Of a DNA stretch of 42,451 bases, positions 41,096-42,451 are shown in pieces; the stretch's first letter is position 1; every line of letters starts with the position of its first letter. The notes beneath the pieces were generated by a model. It ran no database searches and was not told the DNA's origin. It worked only from the letters and a program-made list of their open reading frames with translations. The stretch spans positions 1 to 42,451 of the forward strand of contig JANXUA010000072.1 of the NCBI GenBank assembly GCA_025352085.1, written 5' to 3'. The stretch is from Caulobacteraceae bacterium. Its GTDB lineage: Bacteria > Pseudomonadota > Alphaproteobacteria > Caulobacterales > Caulobacteraceae. A program made the translations under genes and the position numbers.

Positions 41096-41794
41096 ATGGA
41101 ACATACCTTAAGAGCCTACGACGAAGACCTTGACGCCATCACCGCGGAACTGGCGCGCATGGGCGGTCTGGCCGAGGCCGAGGTGGCCGACTCCATCCGC
41201 GCCATCGCCCGCCGCAACGTCGCGCTGGCGCAGACGGTGATCAGCCGCGACGCCGGGCTGGACGCCATGGAGATGGATATCGAGCGCAAAGCCATCCGTC
41301 TGATCGCCCTGCGTCAGCCGGTCGCCGACGACCTGCGCCGCACGGTGGCGGCGATGAAGGTGAGCATGAACCTCGAACGGATCGGCGATCTGGCCAAAAA
41401 CATCGCCAAACGCGCCATCGTCATCGCCCAATCGGAGCCGGTGACGCCGCTGACCGCTTCGATCGAGCGCATGGGCGAACTGGTCACCAGCCGGCTCAAG
41501 GACGTGCTCGACGCCCTGTCGTCGCGCGAGGTCGAGCGGGCGGTCGCCGTCTGGAGCCTCGATCATGAGGTCGACGAGCACTACGACACCATCTTCCGCG
41601 AACTCCTCACCTATATGATGGGCGATCCGCGGACGATTACCGCCTGCGCCCACCTGCTGTTTGTGGCCAAGAACCTCGAGCGCATCGGCGACCACGCCAC
41701 CAACATCGCCGAGATCCTGCACTATGAGATCACCGGGGTCGAATTGACCGACGAGCGACCAAAATCGGATGCATTGCAACGACATGACAGCTGA
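41096..41794 (+). CDS. phoU: Phosphate signalling protein PhoU
   Basis: PhoU, 232 aa from ATG 41096 (a GTG at 41087 would add three residues), two repeated three-helix domains. Each repeat carries the metal-binding motif: K-V-S-M-N-L-E-R-I-G-D-L-A-K-N and V-A-K-N-L-E-R-I-G-D-H-A-T-N. PhoU links the PstB transporter to the PhoR kinase and keeps the Pho response off in high phosphate. It overlaps the phoB start by 11 bp. phoR itself is not in this window. Confidence 0.95.
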   Translation: MEHTLRAYDEDLDAITAELARMGGLAEAEVADSIRAIARRNVALAQTVISRDAGLDAMEMDIERKAIRLIALRQPVADDLRRTVAAMKVSMNLERIGDLAKNIAKRAIVIAQSEPVTPLTASIERMGELVTSRLKDVLDALSSREVERAVAVWSLDHEVDEHYDTIFRELLTYMMGDPRTITACAHLLFVAKNLERIGDHATNIAEILHYEITGVELTDERPKSDALQRHDS

Positions 41795-42451
41795 CCCCGC
41801 CAATCCCCTGCGGCCCTCGATCCTGGTGGTGGAGGACGAAGAGTCCCTGGCCACTCTGCTTCAGTACAACCTGGACAAGGAAGGCTTCGCCATCACCGTG
41901 TGCGGCGATGGCGAGGAGGCCCTGCTGCTGATCGACGAAAAGCAACCCGACCTGGTCATTCTCGACTGGATGCTGCCATCCGTCTCCGGCATCGAGGTGT
42001 GCCGGCGCCTGCGCCAGCGCTCGGAGACGCGTAATCTGCCGATCATCATGCTCACCGCGCGCGGTGAGGAAAGCGACCGCATTCGCGGTCTGAACACCGG
42101 CGCCGACGACTATCTGGTCAAGCCGTTCTCGATGGTCGAGCTGTCGGCCCGCGCCCGCGCGGTCCTGCGCCGCATCCGTCCGGGCCTCGCGGAAGACCGG
42201 GTCCGGCGGGGCGATATCGTCATCGACCGCGTCGCCCATCGCGTGAAGCGTGGCGCCGAGGAGGTCCATCTGGGTCCGACGGAATTTCGCCTGCTTGATT
42301 ACTTCATGCAGCATCCCGGCCGGGTGTTCTCGCGCGAACAGCTGCTCAACGCGGTGTGGGGCTCGGACATCTATGTCGAGACCCGACGTCGATGTGCACA
42401 TCGGTCGCCTGCGCCGCGCCCTCAAATGCGCCCCCGAAGGCGACCCTATCC
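41784..42451 (+). CDS. phoB: Response regulator PhoB, partial with apparent frameshift
   Basis: OmpR-family response regulator cut by the window end. The receiver domain has E-D-E near residue 17, the phospho-acceptor Asp61 in V-I-L-D-W-M-L-P, M-L-T-A-R and L-V-K-P-F. The DNA-binding winged helix follows with L-G-P-T-E-F-R-L-L and F-S-R-E-Q-L-L. At W-G-S-D-I-Y-V-E-T the expected next part, D-V-D-V-H-I-G-R-L-R-R-A-L, is present but in another frame: after ACC at 42381-42383 two bases appear missing (or one extra). The original frame would go on as an arginine-rich tail. The shift is 67 bp from the window edge, so a sequencing or assembly error is a good alternative to a real mutation. Confidence 0.85.
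   Translation, partial: MTADPANPLRPSILVVEDEESLATLLQYNLDKEGFAITVCGDGEEALLLIDEKQPDLVILDWMLPSVSGIEVCRRLRQRSETRNLPIIMLTARGEESDRIRGLNTGADDYLVKPFSMVELSARARAVLRRIRPGLAEDRVRRGDIVIDRVAHRVKRGAEEVHLGPTEFRLLDYFMQHPGRVFSREQLLNAVWGSDIYVETRRRCAHRSPAPRPQMRPRRRPY

Overview
The window is high-GC, gene-dense alphaproteobacterial DNA and looks like a Caulobacterales chromosome. This is inferred from gene content and order: alphaproteobacterial-type AddA/AddB, a transaldolase-phosphoglucose isomerase fusion, metX-metW, a TonB-dependent receptor of the Caulobacter/sphingomonad style, a pst-phoU-phoB locus, and many ATGA/GTGA start-stop overlaps. No species can be named from sequence reading alone.

Layout. (1) 1-251: right end of an IS5-family element that stops against the stop codon of trxA. 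(2) 252-16330: trxA and, apart from one short-chain dehydrogenase on the + strand, a long minus-strand run: tkt, tal-pgi fusion, tsaE, amgK-like kinase, murU-like nucleotidyltransferase, addB, addA and a PLP-dependent dehydratase. Most neighbours overlap by a few bases. (3) 16331-16967: a gene-free 637 bp stretch with a candidate small RNA resembling Caulobacter GsrN, a long palindromic repeat and two perfect inverted repeats in front of metX. (4) 16968-18867: metX, metW, tRNA-Arg(CCT). (5) 18855-20046: minus-strand PadR / HAAS-domain / small membrane protein operon. (6) 20136-20484: a palindromic element and an IS481 transposase remnant. (7) 20572-23020: tsaD, gpsA and a Rieske protein (minus), divergent from hemC-hemD and an unknown membrane protein (plus), then tRNA-Thr(CGT). 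(8) 25264-32154: accessory region with a large TonB-dependent receptor, two paralogous TetR regulators, and a divergent three-gene operon (Coq4-like protein, PF10118-type protein with a diiron-like motif set, DUF2147 protein). (9) 32318-35146: RcnR-like metal regulator, SnoaL-like protein, XRE/MmyB regulator, nitronate monooxygenase-like enzyme. (10) 35277-42451: phosphate-starvation locus: OprO/OprP-like porin divergent from pstS-pstC-pstA-pstB-phoU-phoB, with phoB running off the end and apparently frameshifted.

How it fits together. Region 2 joins the non-oxidative pentose-phosphate branch (Tkt, Tal-Pgi) to N-acetylmuramic acid salvage (AmgK, MurU), the t6A tRNA-modification ATPase TsaE (its partner TsaD is in region 7) and double-strand-break repair (AddAB). 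Region 10 is a Pho regulon whose porin and pstS share a promoter region with clear 11-bp-spaced PhoB half-sites. The most likely undescribed system is region 8: the Coq4-like/diiron-like/DUF2147 operon plus the TonB receptor, with similar candidate operators in front of the receptor, of each TetR gene and of the operon.
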